Positions 36,199 through 45,945 of a stretch of DNA of 52,127 nt are shown piece after piece. Below the pieces are notes generated by a model that saw nothing but the letters and a program-made list of their open reading frames with translations, had not been told where the DNA came from and searched no databases. The DNA lies in contig NZ_AJYK02000096.1 of the NCBI RefSeq assembly GCF_000286955.2, forward strand, positions 1 through 52,127, written 5' to 3'. Numbering within the stretch: position 1 is the stretch's first letter; each line of letters opens with the position of its first letter. The translations under genes and the position numbers were made by a program. This DNA comes from Vibrio rumoiensis 1S-45 (GTDB lineage: Bacteria > Pseudomonadota > Gammaproteobacteria > Enterobacterales > Vibrionaceae).

Positions 36199-36732
36199 AT
36201 GAGCAAAGCAAAAATCGGTATTGTGACGGTAAGTGATCGTGCAAGTAAAGGGATCTATGACGATCTTTCAGGTCAAGCCATCATCGACACGTTAAACCAA
36301 TACTTAACGTCAGAGTGGGAGCCGGTTTACCAAATCATTCCTGATGAACAAGATCAAATTGAAGCCATGCTAATCAAAATGGTTGATGAAGAAGGGTGCA
36401 GCTTAGTCGTCACCACTGGCGGTACAGGCCCTGCAAAACGCGATGTGACACCTGAAGCCACTGAAGCAGTATGCGATCGCATGATGCCGGGTTTTGGTGA
36501 GTTAATGCGCGCCGAATCGCTCAAGTTTGTACCTACCGCGATCTTATCTCGCCAAACCGCAGGCTTACGTGGCAGCAGCTTGATTGTGAATTTGCCGGGT
36601 AAGCCGAAATCGATCCGTGAATGTTTAGACGCAGTATTCCCAGCCATTCCTTACTGCATCGATTTAATGGAAGGTCCATTCTTAGAGTGCGATGAAAGCG
36701 TGATCAAGCCGTTTAGGCCGAAGGCGAAGTAA
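36199..36732 (+). CDS. mog: Molybdopterin adenylyltransferase
   Basis: 177 residues, with TTAGGAG before the ATG. MogA/MoaB fold: IGIVTVSDRASKG at the start, VVTTGGTGPAKRDVTPEAT with the conserved TGGTG loop and catalytic Asp, and RGSSLIVNLPGKPKSIREC. It adenylylates molybdopterin ahead of molybdate insertion. Its pathway link to modABC (4.5 kb upstream) is functional, but the two loci are not adjacent. Slightly shorter than E. coli Mog (195). Confidence 0.93.
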   Translation: MSKAKIGIVTVSDRASKGIYDDLSGQAIIDTLNQYLTSEWEPVYQIIPDEQDQIEAMLIKMVDEEGCSLVVTTGGTGPAKRDVTPEATEAVCDRMMPGFGELMRAESLKFVPTAILSRQTAGLRGSSLIVNLPGKPKSIRECLDAVFPAIPYCIDLMEGPFLECDESVIKPFRPKAK

Positions 36733-37097
36733 GCCTTTCTATTAAAACCTACTCTCACCTCAATGGAACTCACGTGAAAGCGAGATCCCGCATCTTCTTC
36801 GCTTAGGCTCATGTGCGGGATGACGTTGCGTTGTTATTCAACCTGTTGATTATCATAAGTAATAGTCCATTCGATACATCGACATTCCGGAAACGAAGCA
36901 CAAGTTATCTGGAATCTCTCACACCAATAAAACTCACGTGAAAGCTCATCACTGTAACAATTGGCGCGTTACATCCATTTCTTGTTTTCTCCATCACATC
37001 AAATCTTCACAATGCTTTTAAAAATGGATAGTTGAAGTATTTTATGGTGATCATGTATTAAAAATATCTATTTTTTGATAAAAAAAGGAGTATTTCA
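36733..37097. other. Repeat-bearing intergenic region after mog
   Basis: 365 bp with no gene. It contains two hairpins and two copies of a 30-bp direct repeat, listed separately, and a Shine-Dalgarno (AAAGGAG) just before the ORF at 37098. There is no T-run terminator right after mog. Confidence 0.6.
36752..36945. repeat. Composite intergenic repeat: 30-bp direct repeats flanking two hairpins
   Basis: Copy 1 (36752-36781) and copy 2 (36916-36945) match at 26 of 30 positions. Both start CTCTCAC and end AACTCACGTGAAAGC. Copy 1 is followed by a hairpin, ATCCCGCA (36785-36792) with TGCGGGAT (36814-36821). Copy 2 is preceded by a hairpin, ATTCCGGA (36884-36891) with TCTGGAAT (36908-36915). Similar words recur between genes of Vibrio species as I recall, so this may be a compound of dispersed repeats. 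Confidence 0.6.
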
Positions 37098-37469
37098 ATG
37101 TTAGATAAAGTTAAAGGTATTGTTGAAAAGAATGATTTAGAACATGAGTTGTTTGGAAACCTTCTTACTATTAAATATGGAAGAATAGGGGCAAGAGTCA
37201 AAATCAAATATGATTATGCTTCTAACTCATATGTTTGTAACTGTGGGGAATACGGTTTGGTGTTTTCTAGTCTAATTTTCTTTGCTTTAGGATTTCATAC
37301 GATGCATCAAACTAATCTAAGTTGGGTGTGGGGTTCGGGTTATGTTGCGGGTTTAATGTTTGGTGGAGCCATCTTAAACCTGTTTATAATCGTGCTTGCC
37401 CATATGCAAATATTGGACTTGAAAGTGCAGCTTAGAGAAATTGGTGTTTATCTAAAAAACGGTTCATAG
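37098..37469 (+). CDS. Small integral membrane protein of unknown function
   Basis: 123 residues with AAAGGAG ahead of the ATG. An N-terminal soluble part (1-50) contains a Cys pair in SYVCNCGEYGL. Two hydrophobic helices follow, about 54-70 and 78-100, and a short charged tail ends the protein. I recognise no family. Its neighbours are a repeat region and a GNAT gene, so this may be accessory DNA. Confidence 0.6.
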   Translation: MLDKVKGIVEKNDLEHELFGNLLTIKYGRIGARVKIKYDYASNSYVCNCGEYGLVFSSLIFFALGFHTMHQTNLSWVWGSGYVAGLMFGGAILNLFIIVLAHMQILDLKVQLREIGVYLKNGS

Positions 37470-37591
37470 CAAGCTGCTCTAAAGGGATTTATTTAATGTG
37501 GCATTTACTATGCGTAAGCTTTAGCGGTTAAGGTAATATGCGGGAGCATGGGTATTGAGTGCCTCACACATTAATGAAACGGAGTTTTTAC

Positions 37592-38098
37592 ATGAAAGTA
37601 GTATGTGAAACAGACAGGTTGATTATTCGACAGTTTGAGCTGCACGATACTGAGTTTATTATTCGGTTATTAAATGAAGAGTCATTTATCCGCTACATAT
37701 CAGATAAAAACATTCGTACTCAAGATGATGCGGTTTGCTATCTTAAGGATGGGCCGATGGCGAGTTATGACCAATATGGTTTTGGCTTAAATTTAGTGTA
37801 TTTAAAAAATGACAATATTCCAATTGGTATGTGTGGAGTTCTGAAAAGAAACGAACTTGAATTCCCCGATTTAGGTTATGCATTTCTAGCTGAGTTTGTT
37901 GGTAAAGGCTTTGCCAGTGAAGCGGCTGAAAAGACATTAAAAGTGACGATGGAAAATCATTCACTCGATACTGTTTATGCTGTAACGCTTCCGGATAACT
38001 CAAGATCTAATAAGCTGTTAAAAAGTATCAACTTCCGCTTCAAAGAAAGAATAGAACTGTATGGATTGCAAAATAACCTGTATGAGTATCGAGGTTAA
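37592..38098 (+). CDS. GNAT-family N-acetyltransferase
   Basis: 168 residues from ATG 37592 (MKVVCETDRLIIRQF), chosen because GGAG stands seven bases before it; the frame opens earlier at 37559. It belongs to the RimJ/Acetyltransf_3 type: the N-terminal TDRLIIRQFELHDTEFI, then the acetyl-CoA site near LAEFVGKGFASEAAEKTL, then VTLPDNSRSNKLLKSINFRF. The substrate is unknown; relatives act on protein N-termini, antibiotics or small amines. Confidence 0.85.
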   Translation: MKVVCETDRLIIRQFELHDTEFIIRLLNEESFIRYISDKNIRTQDDAVCYLKDGPMASYDQYGFGLNLVYLKNDNIPIGMCGVLKRNELEFPDLGYAFLAEFVGKGFASEAAEKTLKVTMENHSLDTVYAVTLPDNSRSNKLLKSINFRFKERIELYGLQNNLYEYRG

Positions 38099-38173
38099 AT
38101 GACCGAGATGAGCAAATGATGAAGATTTTGATGGAAGGCTAATGTGTAAAAGCGAATAAGTTAAAATTTCAAG

Positions 38174-38719
38174 CTAAACACTGTGATTTTTTATTGTTAA
38201 CAATGGCCATGTTACTAACCAATTTTTTGATGCGATACGTTGTTCAAAGGTTGCTCTTTGCCTTTTAGGATTGTGCGTTATTGTATTTGCAAATAAACAC
38301 TCAAACCCAAATGCAGAAAGGCATTCGTATTGATTGTTGGCGATTTGACGAATGGCGACGGCTGTTTCTTTTTCTGGCCAGTAACGCATAGCATCTAGTG
38401 TGTTTAAATAGGGTTGGTCATCATTGCGAATGTGCATTAAAGCTTGGTTACGTACTTGCCAATTTACTTCTGGCATCCTTGTGTGCAGTTTGGCTTCAAG
38501 CTTGAGGGATAGTTCAGGATCGGTTTTCTCAGAATCGAAATAGATAACATCGACATCATTTAAGGGAGTAGGGCTGTTTTTTTGATGAGTATGATCCCAG
38601 ACTAAATTTCTCACAAAGCCTGCGGCAATATAACATTGTGGTAGGTGAAGAGAATAAACACAGTTTAATGCCTTTACTCTTAATGGATCTTGTTTAATCA
38701 GCGATATGACTCTTTCCAT
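38174..38719 (-). CDS. Nucleotidyltransferase-family protein (DUF925/NTP_transf_6)
   Basis: 181 residues. YIAAGFVRNLVWDHTH and PLNDVDVIYFDSE together form the GG/DxD-type nucleotidyltransferase core (the AAGFVRN loop and the DVDVIYFD metal site). LNTLDAMRYWPEKETAVAI is typical of this group. No specific substrate is known to me. The gene stands alone. Confidence 0.82.
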   Translation of the reverse strand: MERVISLIKQDPLRVKALNCVYSLHLPQCYIAAGFVRNLVWDHTHQKNSPTPLNDVDVIYFDSEKTDPELSLKLEAKLHTRMPEVNWQVRNQALMHIRNDDQPYLNTLDAMRYWPEKETAVAIRQIANNQYECLSAFGFECLFANTITHNPKRQRATFEQRIASKNWLVTWPLLTIKNHSV

Positions 38720-38765
38720 AGCCGTGTGTGGTTATATCCCTTTCAATGATTTAGGCAGGGTTGAT

Positions 38766-38795
38766 AAAACGCCGACAAATTCGCCGGCGTTTTTA
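38766..38795. terminator. Terminator between the NTP_transf_6 gene and the acidic protein gene
   Basis: AAAACGCCG (38766-38774) and CGGCGTTTT (38785-38793) form a 9-bp stem with A and T runs on either side, so it is probably bidirectional. Confidence 0.85.
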
Positions 38796-38845
38796 TACTC
38801 TCACGAAATAAGCTTAATACTTAATCGCTACTTACTTGGTATGAC

Positions 38846-39322
38846 TTATTTCGCTTCCGCAAAGATTTCCATAAAGTCACGTTTTAAAATAGGGTCACGA
38901 CGCGCTTTTTTAAGCTGTTTCACCATATCTTTTACGCAGTTCTGTAAGACTTTATCTAATAAGCTTGCACGATAATCTGCTTGACCTGCTTCATCCATAT
39001 CGGCTGGCATATTCAGTGTTTCAAACTCTTGCATAAAGTCGATAGCGGCAAAAGTTTGGCCGATTGAGATCAAAGCATGAAATTGTTCAAAGTTGTCTAA
39101 GATGTTTTGAGCACTGGCAGGCAGTTCATCCCACACATCACGAACCGGTTCTTCTGAAACTTCATGTATTGAGGTCACCATCGGAATCGCTTGTTCAGGG
39201 ACTTGTTCAAATTCAATCAAGTGACGTAACTCTGGAGAGTATGTGCTTAAATCAACACTTTCTAGAGCATTGTTTTCTGTATCGATTTCTTCCACTGAAA
39301 CGGGTTCTTGTTGTTCTGACAT
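38846..39322 (-). CDS. Acidic protein of unknown function
   Basis: 158 residues, very acidic at the N-terminus (MSEQQEPVSVEEIDTENNAL) and helical, with a basic patch DMVKQLKKARRDPILKRDF near the end. I recognise no family or catalytic motif. It is a single gene with its own terminator, between selO and the nucleotidyltransferase gene. Confidence 0.65.
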   Translation of the reverse strand: MSEQQEPVSVEEIDTENNALESVDLSTYSPELRHLIEFEQVPEQAIPMVTSIHEVSEEPVRDVWDELPASAQNILDNFEQFHALISIGQTFAAIDFMQEFETLNMPADMDEAGQADYRASLLDKVLQNCVKDMVKQLKKARRDPILKRDFMEIFAEAK

Positions 39323-39396
39323 AAGGAAACCTCAATTTATCCTGTACACAAATGAGCGTGTACTTCTATTCGTCTTTGCCATTATGTATAAGCTGG

Positions 39397-40848
39397 TTAG
39401 GAAGAGCAACTGATCTCAAGCTCTTCTGCCCAAGAAGGCGGCAGATTTGAATAATGATCATACTTTGGTTGCTCATCATACGGGTTTTGGAGCAAATTGA
39501 AGAGAGTATTCACTTCTGAATAGTCGCCATCTTCCGCTTTATCAATGGCAATTTGTGCTAAGTGATTTCTTAAAATGTATTTAGGGTTCACTTTTCGCAT
39601 CGCTTCGCAACGTTCATCAGCGCAGGTGTGTTCTAGAGTTAATCGCTGTTGATAGTCATTTAACCATTGCTGTGCACTTTCTCTGTCTATAAATAAATCG
39701 ATAATAGTTTGTTCATCTTGCTTATCTAGCATGGAAAGTTGGCGGAAGAAGCGGGTGTAATCGACTTTGTTTTTTGCCATTAAACGAAACAACTCTCCGA
39801 ATAATTCACTGTCTTGGGGTTGCTTTCTGAGTAAGCCGGTTTTGTCTCGCATCAATCGGCTGTATTCTTGATTAACTTCGTCTTCATACAACCCTAAAGT
39901 GACATCGAGATCGTCACGTTCGATGAAAGGAGATAAGGCATGCGCCAATGCAGTTAAATTCCATAACCCAATATTAGGTTGATTGGAGAAAGAATAGCGC
40001 CCTTGGTAATCTGAATGGTTGCAAATGAAGTTTGGGTTATACGAATCTAAAAAGCCAAAAGGACCAAAATCAAATGTTTGGCCAAGGATAGACATGTTAT
40101 CGGTATTTAATACGCCATGAGCAAAACCGAAAGCATTCCATTTGGCAATCAGTTGCGCGGTGGATAATACAACGCTTTTCAGAAACGCTACATAGGGCTT
40201 CGCGTGCTGTTGGCATTCTGGAAAATAGTGATTGATCGTGTATTCGATCAATTCTTGAAGCTTCTCGTGTTGGCCGGTATAGAAGAAATGCTCAAAGTGA
40301 CCAAATCGGATATGACTATGAGCCAAGCGGATACAAATCGCCCCTGTTTCTGTCTTTTCTCGATAGACCAGAGTATTGCTATTGATTAATCCGAGTGCGC
40401 GGCTCGTTGGGATACCTAAATGAAATAACGCTTCAGAGCATAAATACTCACGAATACTGGAACGTAATACGGCCCGACCATCACCTTGGCGAGAAAACGG
40501 AGTGAGCCCTGCGCCTTTTACATGAATGTCGTACGTTTGGTTGTCCTTGGATTCAATTTCTGCCAGTAATAATCCACGTCCATCCCCGAGTTCAGGGTTG
40601 TATTGGCCAAATTGATGTCCGGCATATTTCATGGCAATAGGATTGAACTCTGGTGGTAATTCAATGCCCGAGAAAGCATTAAGGATTTCTGAATTCGGTT
40701 GTTCAGGTAAATTTAAGCTGTCAGCAAAATCACTATTCCAATGAACCCAGTGAGGGTTTTCTAAAGGCATAGGTTGAATTGAGCGATAAAATCCATCACT
40801 TAACTGGTGAAAATGTTGGCTAAGTTTCACTTTGGACCAAACAGACAT
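39397..40848 (-). CDS. selO: Protein adenylyltransferase SelO (YdiU)
   Basis: 483 residues from the ATG at 40848 ([13 protein letters not shown]); the frame opens 15 codons earlier without family similarity. SelO is a pseudokinase-fold enzyme that moves AMP to protein Ser, Thr or Tyr. Visible blocks are [20 protein letters not shown], the nucleotide-binding [19 protein letters not shown], the HGVLNTDNM catalytic loop and DFGPFGFLD for the metal. The protein ends in CSS; in eukaryotic SelO the equivalent Cys is selenocysteine near the end. It is convergent with nothing close and divergent from the barrel gene at 41038. Confidence 0.95.
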   Translation of the reverse strand: MSVWSKVKLSQHFHQLSDGFYRSIQPMPLENPHWVHWNSDFADSLNLPEQPNSEILNAFSGIELPPEFNPIAMKYAGHQFGQYNPELGDGRGLLLAEIESKDNQTYDIHVKGAGLTPFSRQGDGRAVLRSSIREYLCSEALFHLGIPTSRALGLINSNTLVYREKTETGAICIRLAHSHIRFGHFEHFFYTGQHEKLQELIEYTINHYFPECQQHAKPYVAFLKSVVLSTAQLIAKWNAFGFAHGVLNTDNMSILGQTFDFGPFGFLDSYNPNFICNHSDYQGRYSFSNQPNIGLWNLTALAHALSPFIERDDLDVTLGLYEDEVNQEYSRLMRDKTGLLRKQPQDSELFGELFRLMAKNKVDYTRFFRQLSMLDKQDEQTIIDLFIDRESAQQWLNDYQQRLTLEHTCADERCEAMRKVNPKYILRNHLAQIAIDKAEDGDYSEVNTLFNLLQNPYDEQPKYDHYSNLPPSWAEELEISCSS

Positions 40849-41037
40849 GAATAAGGCCTTTTGAAAGTATTTACGATGCCATAACAGTAGCATGAATTCA
40901 GAGGGTTAAATACGGACGGTTAAAGAGGGTTTACAGATCAAACTTTAACCATTTAACTGCGCTTTTGAATGATAGGGTATAGGCAGAGGTGATGAACTTG
41001 TATAACATCATAAGCCTTGTCAATTTAGGGATGATGA

Positions 41038-42015
41038 ATGACATTTTTAACGACAACCATTGCCGTTATGTTGAGCTGGGCAATTTGCACACTTCAGGCT
41101 AAGGCTGAAAATAGTATTCAATCACGAGCGGAACAAAGTTTTGCTGCCTCTGTTATTTTGTCTGACAGTGATGTGATTACTTTTGGTATCCAAGACTTCA
41201 ACCCAAACTCAGTCACGCCTTTTGATGATGATAATTTTGGTAATGACGAATCGTTAGACTTGCGTAATCGTGTTTCGGTTACTGCTATTCCTTATTCTTT
41301 TGAACTTGAAAGTCCAAGCCCATTATTTCAACATGAGCTGGATTTTCGAGCTTCTTTTATACATTTCGATAATGAAACTCGCCTAAGCAATAGACCTGAT
41401 TTACCTGCTGATTATGATACGAATAAAGTGTATGCAGGTTTTGTAGAGTACAAATTGTCTTACGATATTAGTGATACTTGGAAGTTAGTTTATGGGGTGG
41501 GTAACCACTTAATGTATTACCAAAACGACCATAAATATAACAGTGTTGAAAGTAAGCAATTTGAACCGGTATTGGATGGCAACGTCTATAACACATCAAG
41601 TTACAGCTACATTATTGAGCCTAATTTAGCCTTTGAGTATAAATTGAATAAAGATTGGGGGTATTGGAAGTACACGACCAGTTTTAACTACTTCAACGGT
41701 GTGATGTGGGGGGAGTCGAAAAATAGCGGTAACCCAAATGGTTGGTACTTAATGAATGGTGTAAAAGTCAACTATGACGTGATCAACTGGGGTGGATACA
41801 TTCCATCGGTGTACGGTAGCGTTAAACGGGTCGATCTCGGGGGCGATCCTATCGATTCTTTTGGTACAGACAGCTATTATGAACTTTCAATCGGATGGTT
41901 ATTAACGCCACCTATATTTCGTGATTATATTGATAATGTAGGCATTGGATTAAATATGAATTATGGCAGTGCATTGAAAGGAGGAAGCATTGTTTTCTTC
42001 TTTAATGAAGGTTAA
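41038..42015 (+). CDS. Solitary outer-membrane autotransporter beta-barrel domain protein
   Basis: 325 residues with a signal peptide (cut near LQAKA). The rest is a run of amphipathic strands with many Tyr/Trp girdle residues, ending in FFFNEG. It resembles PF11557 (Omp_AT), barrels found alone in Vibrio and related species without a passenger domain. Loops such as NPNSVTPFDDDNFGNDESLD may face outward. The function is unknown. Confidence 0.7.
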   Translation: MTFLTTTIAVMLSWAICTLQAKAENSIQSRAEQSFAASVILSDSDVITFGIQDFNPNSVTPFDDDNFGNDESLDLRNRVSVTAIPYSFELESPSPLFQHELDFRASFIHFDNETRLSNRPDLPADYDTNKVYAGFVEYKLSYDISDTWKLVYGVGNHLMYYQNDHKYNSVESKQFEPVLDGNVYNTSSYSYIIEPNLAFEYKLNKDWGYWKYTTSFNYFNGVMWGESKNSGNPNGWYLMNGVKVNYDVINWGGYIPSVYGSVKRVDLGGDPIDSFGTDSYYELSIGWLLTPPIFRDYIDNVGIGLNMNYGSALKGGSIVFFFNEG

Positions 42016-42222
42016 CTTAACCTAGTAGACAAGAACACATAGTGAGTATGTCTAAGATATTAGTTCTGATTTGTTAGGGTTAGATTTAACTAGTTGATTG
42101 ATATTTCCTATTACTGAAAGTGGTCAATACTTGGTATTAGTAAACAGAACTTTACGTTAAGCTGAAGTCGTTCATTTCATTGGTGAATGACTTTTATTTT
42201 ATGAAATTATAAGGAAGAACCA

Positions 42223-42495
42223 GTGGGATTTTTATCTAAACTTTTTGGTGCAAAAGAGGTTGAAGCAAAGAATGTTGAACCTGTTGAGTATAATGGTTAT
42301 TTAATTTATCCCGAACCGATGGCCGAAGGGGGGCAGTTTCGTATTGCCGGCCGTATTGTTAAAGATATTCAGGGGGAAATGAAGACATATCAATTCATTC
42401 GTTCAGATGTTTTAGCGTCAGAATCTGATGCTAATGAGCTTATGATAAAAAAAGCAAAATTGTTTATAGACCAATCAGGAACGACCATTTTTTAA
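42223..42495 (+). CDS. HlyU-family protein (PF10115 type)
   Basis: 90 residues from GTG 42223 with AAGGAAG before it. The family signature is the opening MGFLSKLFGAKE followed by the YNGYLIYPEPMAEGGQFRIA segment. These proteins are annotated as HlyU transcriptional activators, but this is not the ArsR-type HlyU of vibrios. Their mode of action is not clear. Confidence 0.78.
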   Translation: MGFLSKLFGAKEVEAKNVEPVEYNGYLIYPEPMAEGGQFRIAGRIVKDIQGEMKTYQFIRSDVLASESDANELMIKKAKLFIDQSGTTIF

Positions 42496-42557
42496 TGAAA
42501 TAATGCCTGAAAGAGTCAATGTGGTGTATTTATAAACAACATGAATATGATGCATAT

Positions 42558-42575
42558 CAGGTATGACCTGTTTTT
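42558..42575 (+). terminator. Weak terminator after the HlyU-family gene
   Basis: CAGGT, ATG, ACCTG followed by five T. The 5-bp stem with a 3-base loop is marginal. Confidence 0.4.
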
Positions 42576-42733
42576 CATCACAATCTGTTGTTTTTTTACG
42601 TTACAAAGGTGAGAATCACCTAACTTCGAGTTATATGTCATGAAAAATTGTTTTTTTATTACATGAAACTTCCAGTTACTATCGGTTTGATAGTTAACTT
42701 CAAATTTATTGTGCCAATGTTCAAGGAATTGCT

Positions 42734-44287
42734 ATGCAGATTGGTGTACCAAGAGAAATACTTGCGGGTGAATCGCGAGTTGCTGCCACGCCGAAAACGG
42801 TTGAGCAGCTTTTAAAACTAGGCTTTACTGTTTCAATTGAATCAGGGGCGGGGGTTCTAGCCAGTTTTGATGATACTGCATTTGAAGCAGTGGGAGCTTC
42901 TGTCGTGTCGACAGAGGATGTATGGAAATCAGACATTATTCTGAAAGTAAATGCACCTCAAATTAATGCTGAAACAGGCGTTGATGAGATCGAACTCATT
43001 CAAGATGGTGCAAGCTTAGTCAGTTTCATTTGGCCTGCTCAAAATGAAGAGCTGCTGAAGAAACTTTCTACTAAGAATATTAATGTAATGGCGATGGATT
43101 CCGTTCCTCGTATTTCGCGTGCTCAAGCCCTGGATGCATTAAGTTCTATGGCCAACATCGCGGGTTATCGTGCAGTGGTTGAAGCCGCTCATCAATTTGG
43201 TCGTTTTTTTACCGGGCAAATTACTGCCGCAGGTAAAGTTCCACCGGCTAAAGTGTTGGTAGCTGGTGCTGGTGTTGCGGGCCTTGCCGCTATCGGTGCA
43301 GCAGGTAGCTTAGGTGCTATTGTTCGTGCTTTTGACGTTCGTCCTGAAGTGAAAGAGCAAGTGCAATCGATGGGCGCAGAATTCTTAGAAGTTGATTTCA
43401 AAGAAGATACAAGCGCTGGTGATGGTTATGCAAAAGAAATGTCGGATGCTTTTAACAAGAAAGCTGAAGAACTTTACGCAGCCCAAGCAAAAGATGTTGA
43501 TATCATCATTACCACGGCTTTAATACCAGGCCGCCCTGCGCCGAAATTAATCACCAAAGAAATGGTTGATAGCATGAAAGCGGGTAGCGTTATCGTTGAC
43601 CTTGCAGCGGCTAACGGTGGTAACTGTGCTTATACAGAAGCGGATAAAGTTATCACGACCCCAAATGGTGTTACGGTGATTGGTTATACCGATATGGTTG
43701 GGCGTCTTCCAACACAATCTTCACAACTTTACGGTACTAACTTAGTTAACCTGCTAAAACTACTGTGCAAAGAAAAAGATGGCAATATTAACATCGATTT
43801 TGATGATGTCGTTTTGCGTGGTGTAACGGTAGTTAAAGAAGGTGAGATCACATGGCCTGCGCCAGCGATCAAAGTGTCTGCACAACCACAAGCTACCGCT
43901 AAACCTAAAGTGGCCCCAGCGCCAAAAGTGGAAGAGCCTACATCTCCTGTGAAAAAAGTGGCTGGTATGGCGATTGCAGCAGGTGCTTTTGCATGGATTG
44001 CAAGTGTTGCTCCTGCAGAATTCTTATCACACTTCACGGTGTTCGTTTTAGCCTGTGTAGTGGGTTATTACGTGGTATGGAATGTGTCGCATTCTTTGCA
44101 TACGCCTTTAATGTCAGTAACGAATGCTATTTCAGGCATTATTGTTGTTGGTGCTCTATTACAGGTTGGTCAAGGAAATGGCGTGGTGTCTTTCTTGTCT
44201 TTCATCGCGATTTTAATTGCAAGCATAAATATCTTTGGTGGCTTTACTGTGACCAAACGTATGCTTGAAATGTTCCGTAAGAAGTAG
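42734..44287 (+). CDS. pntA: NAD(P) transhydrogenase subunit alpha
   Basis: 517 residues with AAGGA before the ATG. The NAD(H)-binding domain I has [15 protein letters not shown] at the start and [20 protein letters not shown] near 180. A Pro/Ala-rich linker near 385-410 ([16 protein letters not shown]) leads to four membrane helices (about 415-512). With PntB it transfers hydride from NADH to NADP+, driven by the proton gradient. pntB starts nine bases after its stop. Confidence 0.97.
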   Translation: MQIGVPREILAGESRVAATPKTVEQLLKLGFTVSIESGAGVLASFDDTAFEAVGASVVSTEDVWKSDIILKVNAPQINAETGVDEIELIQDGASLVSFIWPAQNEELLKKLSTKNINVMAMDSVPRISRAQALDALSSMANIAGYRAVVEAAHQFGRFFTGQITAAGKVPPAKVLVAGAGVAGLAAIGAAGSLGAIVRAFDVRPEVKEQVQSMGAEFLEVDFKEDTSAGDGYAKEMSDAFNKKAEELYAAQAKDVDIIITTALIPGRPAPKLITKEMVDSMKAGSVIVDLAAANGGNCAYTEADKVITTPNGVTVIGYTDMVGRLPTQSSQLYGTNLVNLLKLLCKEKDGNINIDFDDVVLRGVTVVKEGEITWPAPAIKVSAQPQATAKPKVAPAPKVEEPTSPVKKVAGMAIAAGAFAWIASVAPAEFLSHFTVFVLACVVGYYVVWNVSHSLHTPLMSVTNAISGIIVVGALLQVGQGNGVVSFLSFIAILIASINIFGGFTVTKRMLEMFRKK

Positions 44288-44296
44288 GGGTAACAT

Positions 44297-45676
44297 ATGT
44301 CTGCAGGATTAGTACAAGCGGCATACATTGTTGCTGCCATTCTTTTCATCATGAGCCTTGCTGGTCTTTCTAAGCAAGATTCTGCTCGTGCTGGTAACTA
44401 TTACGGTATCTCAGGTATGGCGATTGCTTTAATCGCTACTATCTTTGGCCCTGAAACGGGAGGAATCATCTGGATCATTCTTGCAATGGCAATTGGTGGT
44501 TCCATTGGTATTTTCTACGCTAAAAAAGTAGAAATGACAGAAATGCCTGAACTGGTTGCAGTGTTGCACAGTTTCGTTGGTATGGCAGCGGTTTTAGTTG
44601 GCTATAACAGTTACCTTGATCACGGCATGCTAACAGGTGTGTTATTGAATATTCACCTTGTTGAAGTGTTCTTAGGTGTGTTCATTGGTGCGGTAACCTT
44701 TAGTGGTTCTATCGTGGCATTCTGTAAGTTGCGCGGTTTAGTGTCATCTTCTGCCATGAATATTCCACATAAGCATAAGTGGAACTTGCTGGCGATTGTT
44801 GCTTCATTTGCCTTAATGATTTACTTCGTTCAAAACGATGGAAGTATGTTTGCTCTGTTAGTGATGACAGCGATAGCCTTAGTATTTGGTTATCACCTTG
44901 TATCATCTATCGGTGGGGCTGATATGCCCGTCGTTGTATCAATGCTTAACTCTTATTCAGGTTGGGCTGCAGCGGCAGCTGGCTTCATGCTCGCTAACGA
45001 CTTGTTGATCGTTACTGGTGCCTTAGTTGGTTCTTCTGGTGCAATTCTGTCTTACATCATGTGTAAAGCAATGAACCGTTCGTTTATCAGTGTTATTGCT
45101 GGTGGTTTTGGTGCTGCGCCAACGTCAACATCGAGCGATGATGAAGAACAAGGTGAACACCGTGAAACGACAGCAGAAGATGTCGCTGAAATGCTGAAAG
45201 ATTCAAAATCAGTGATCATCACACCAGGATACGGTATGGCAGTTGCTCAAGCTCAGTATCCAGTTTACGAGATTACTGAAAAGTTACGCGCTCAAGGTGT
45301 TGAAGTTCGTTTTGGTATTCACCCTGTTGCGGGTCGTCTACCGGGACACATGAACGTGTTGTTAGCCGAAGCAAAAGTGCCTTACGATATCGTGTTAGAG
45401 ATGGATGAGATTAATGATGATTTCTCTGAGACTGACACAGTATTGGTTATTGGTGCAAACGATACGGTTAACCCAGCAGCATTAGAAGATCCAAACAGTC
45501 CAATTGCAGGTATGCCTGTATTAGAAGTTTGGAACGCGAAAAACGTGATTGTCTTTAAACGTTCTATGAGTACCGGTTATGCCGGAGTACAAAATCCATT
45601 GTTCTTTAAAGAAAATACGCAAATGCTATTTGGTGATGCGAAAGCCAGTGTTGACGCAATATCTAAAGCGCTTTAA
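44297..45676 (+). CDS. pntB: NAD(P) transhydrogenase subunit beta
   Basis: 459 residues. About nine membrane helices (1-260) are followed by a soluble NADP(H)-binding domain III. That domain has [20 protein letters not shown] near 305, [21 protein letters not shown] with the conserved GRMPG-type loop, and [12 protein letters not shown]. It is the partner of pntA in the inner membrane. A UUCG-loop terminator follows. Confidence 0.97.
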   Translation: MSAGLVQAAYIVAAILFIMSLAGLSKQDSARAGNYYGISGMAIALIATIFGPETGGIIWIILAMAIGGSIGIFYAKKVEMTEMPELVAVLHSFVGMAAVLVGYNSYLDHGMLTGVLLNIHLVEVFLGVFIGAVTFSGSIVAFCKLRGLVSSSAMNIPHKHKWNLLAIVASFALMIYFVQNDGSMFALLVMTAIALVFGYHLVSSIGGADMPVVVSMLNSYSGWAAAAAGFMLANDLLIVTGALVGSSGAILSYIMCKAMNRSFISVIAGGFGAAPTSTSSDDEEQGEHRETTAEDVAEMLKDSKSVIITPGYGMAVAQAQYPVYEITEKLRAQGVEVRFGIHPVAGRLPGHMNVLLAEAKVPYDIVLEMDEINDDFSETDTVLVIGANDTVNPAALEDPNSPIAGMPVLEVWNAKNVIVFKRSMSTGYAGVQNPLFFKENTQMLFGDAKASVDAISKAL

Positions 45677-45696
45677 TACACTTTTGTAACCGAACA

Positions 45697-45724
45697 AAAA
45701 CCAGTCTTCGGGCTGGTTTTTTTA
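45697..45724 (+). terminator. Terminator after pntB with a UUCG tetraloop
   Basis: AAAACCAGTC, TTCG, GGCTGGTTTT followed by more T. A 10-bp stem with one G-U pair capped by the very stable C(UUCG)G loop. Confidence 0.93.
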
Positions 45725-45945
45725 TGCTTGAAGTTTAATTCATATTATCTATTTTTGATACAGTGTCACTTTTTTGCTTTAGTATGATGCAAAGATCACA
45801 TTATAGCTCTATGATTAAAGACACATTTGTATACATTTATGATTAAAAGTTGCTCAAACGTTAAATAATGACTTAAAAATGACATGGATGCCGATTGGCA
45901 TGAATTGATATGTAGTATGATGTTGATATCTGGAACGAATATGGA

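Noticed and set aside
37470..37560. Possible integron attC-like site between the membrane protein and GNAT genes
   Set aside because: No paired core sites or VCR-like palindrome could be made out.
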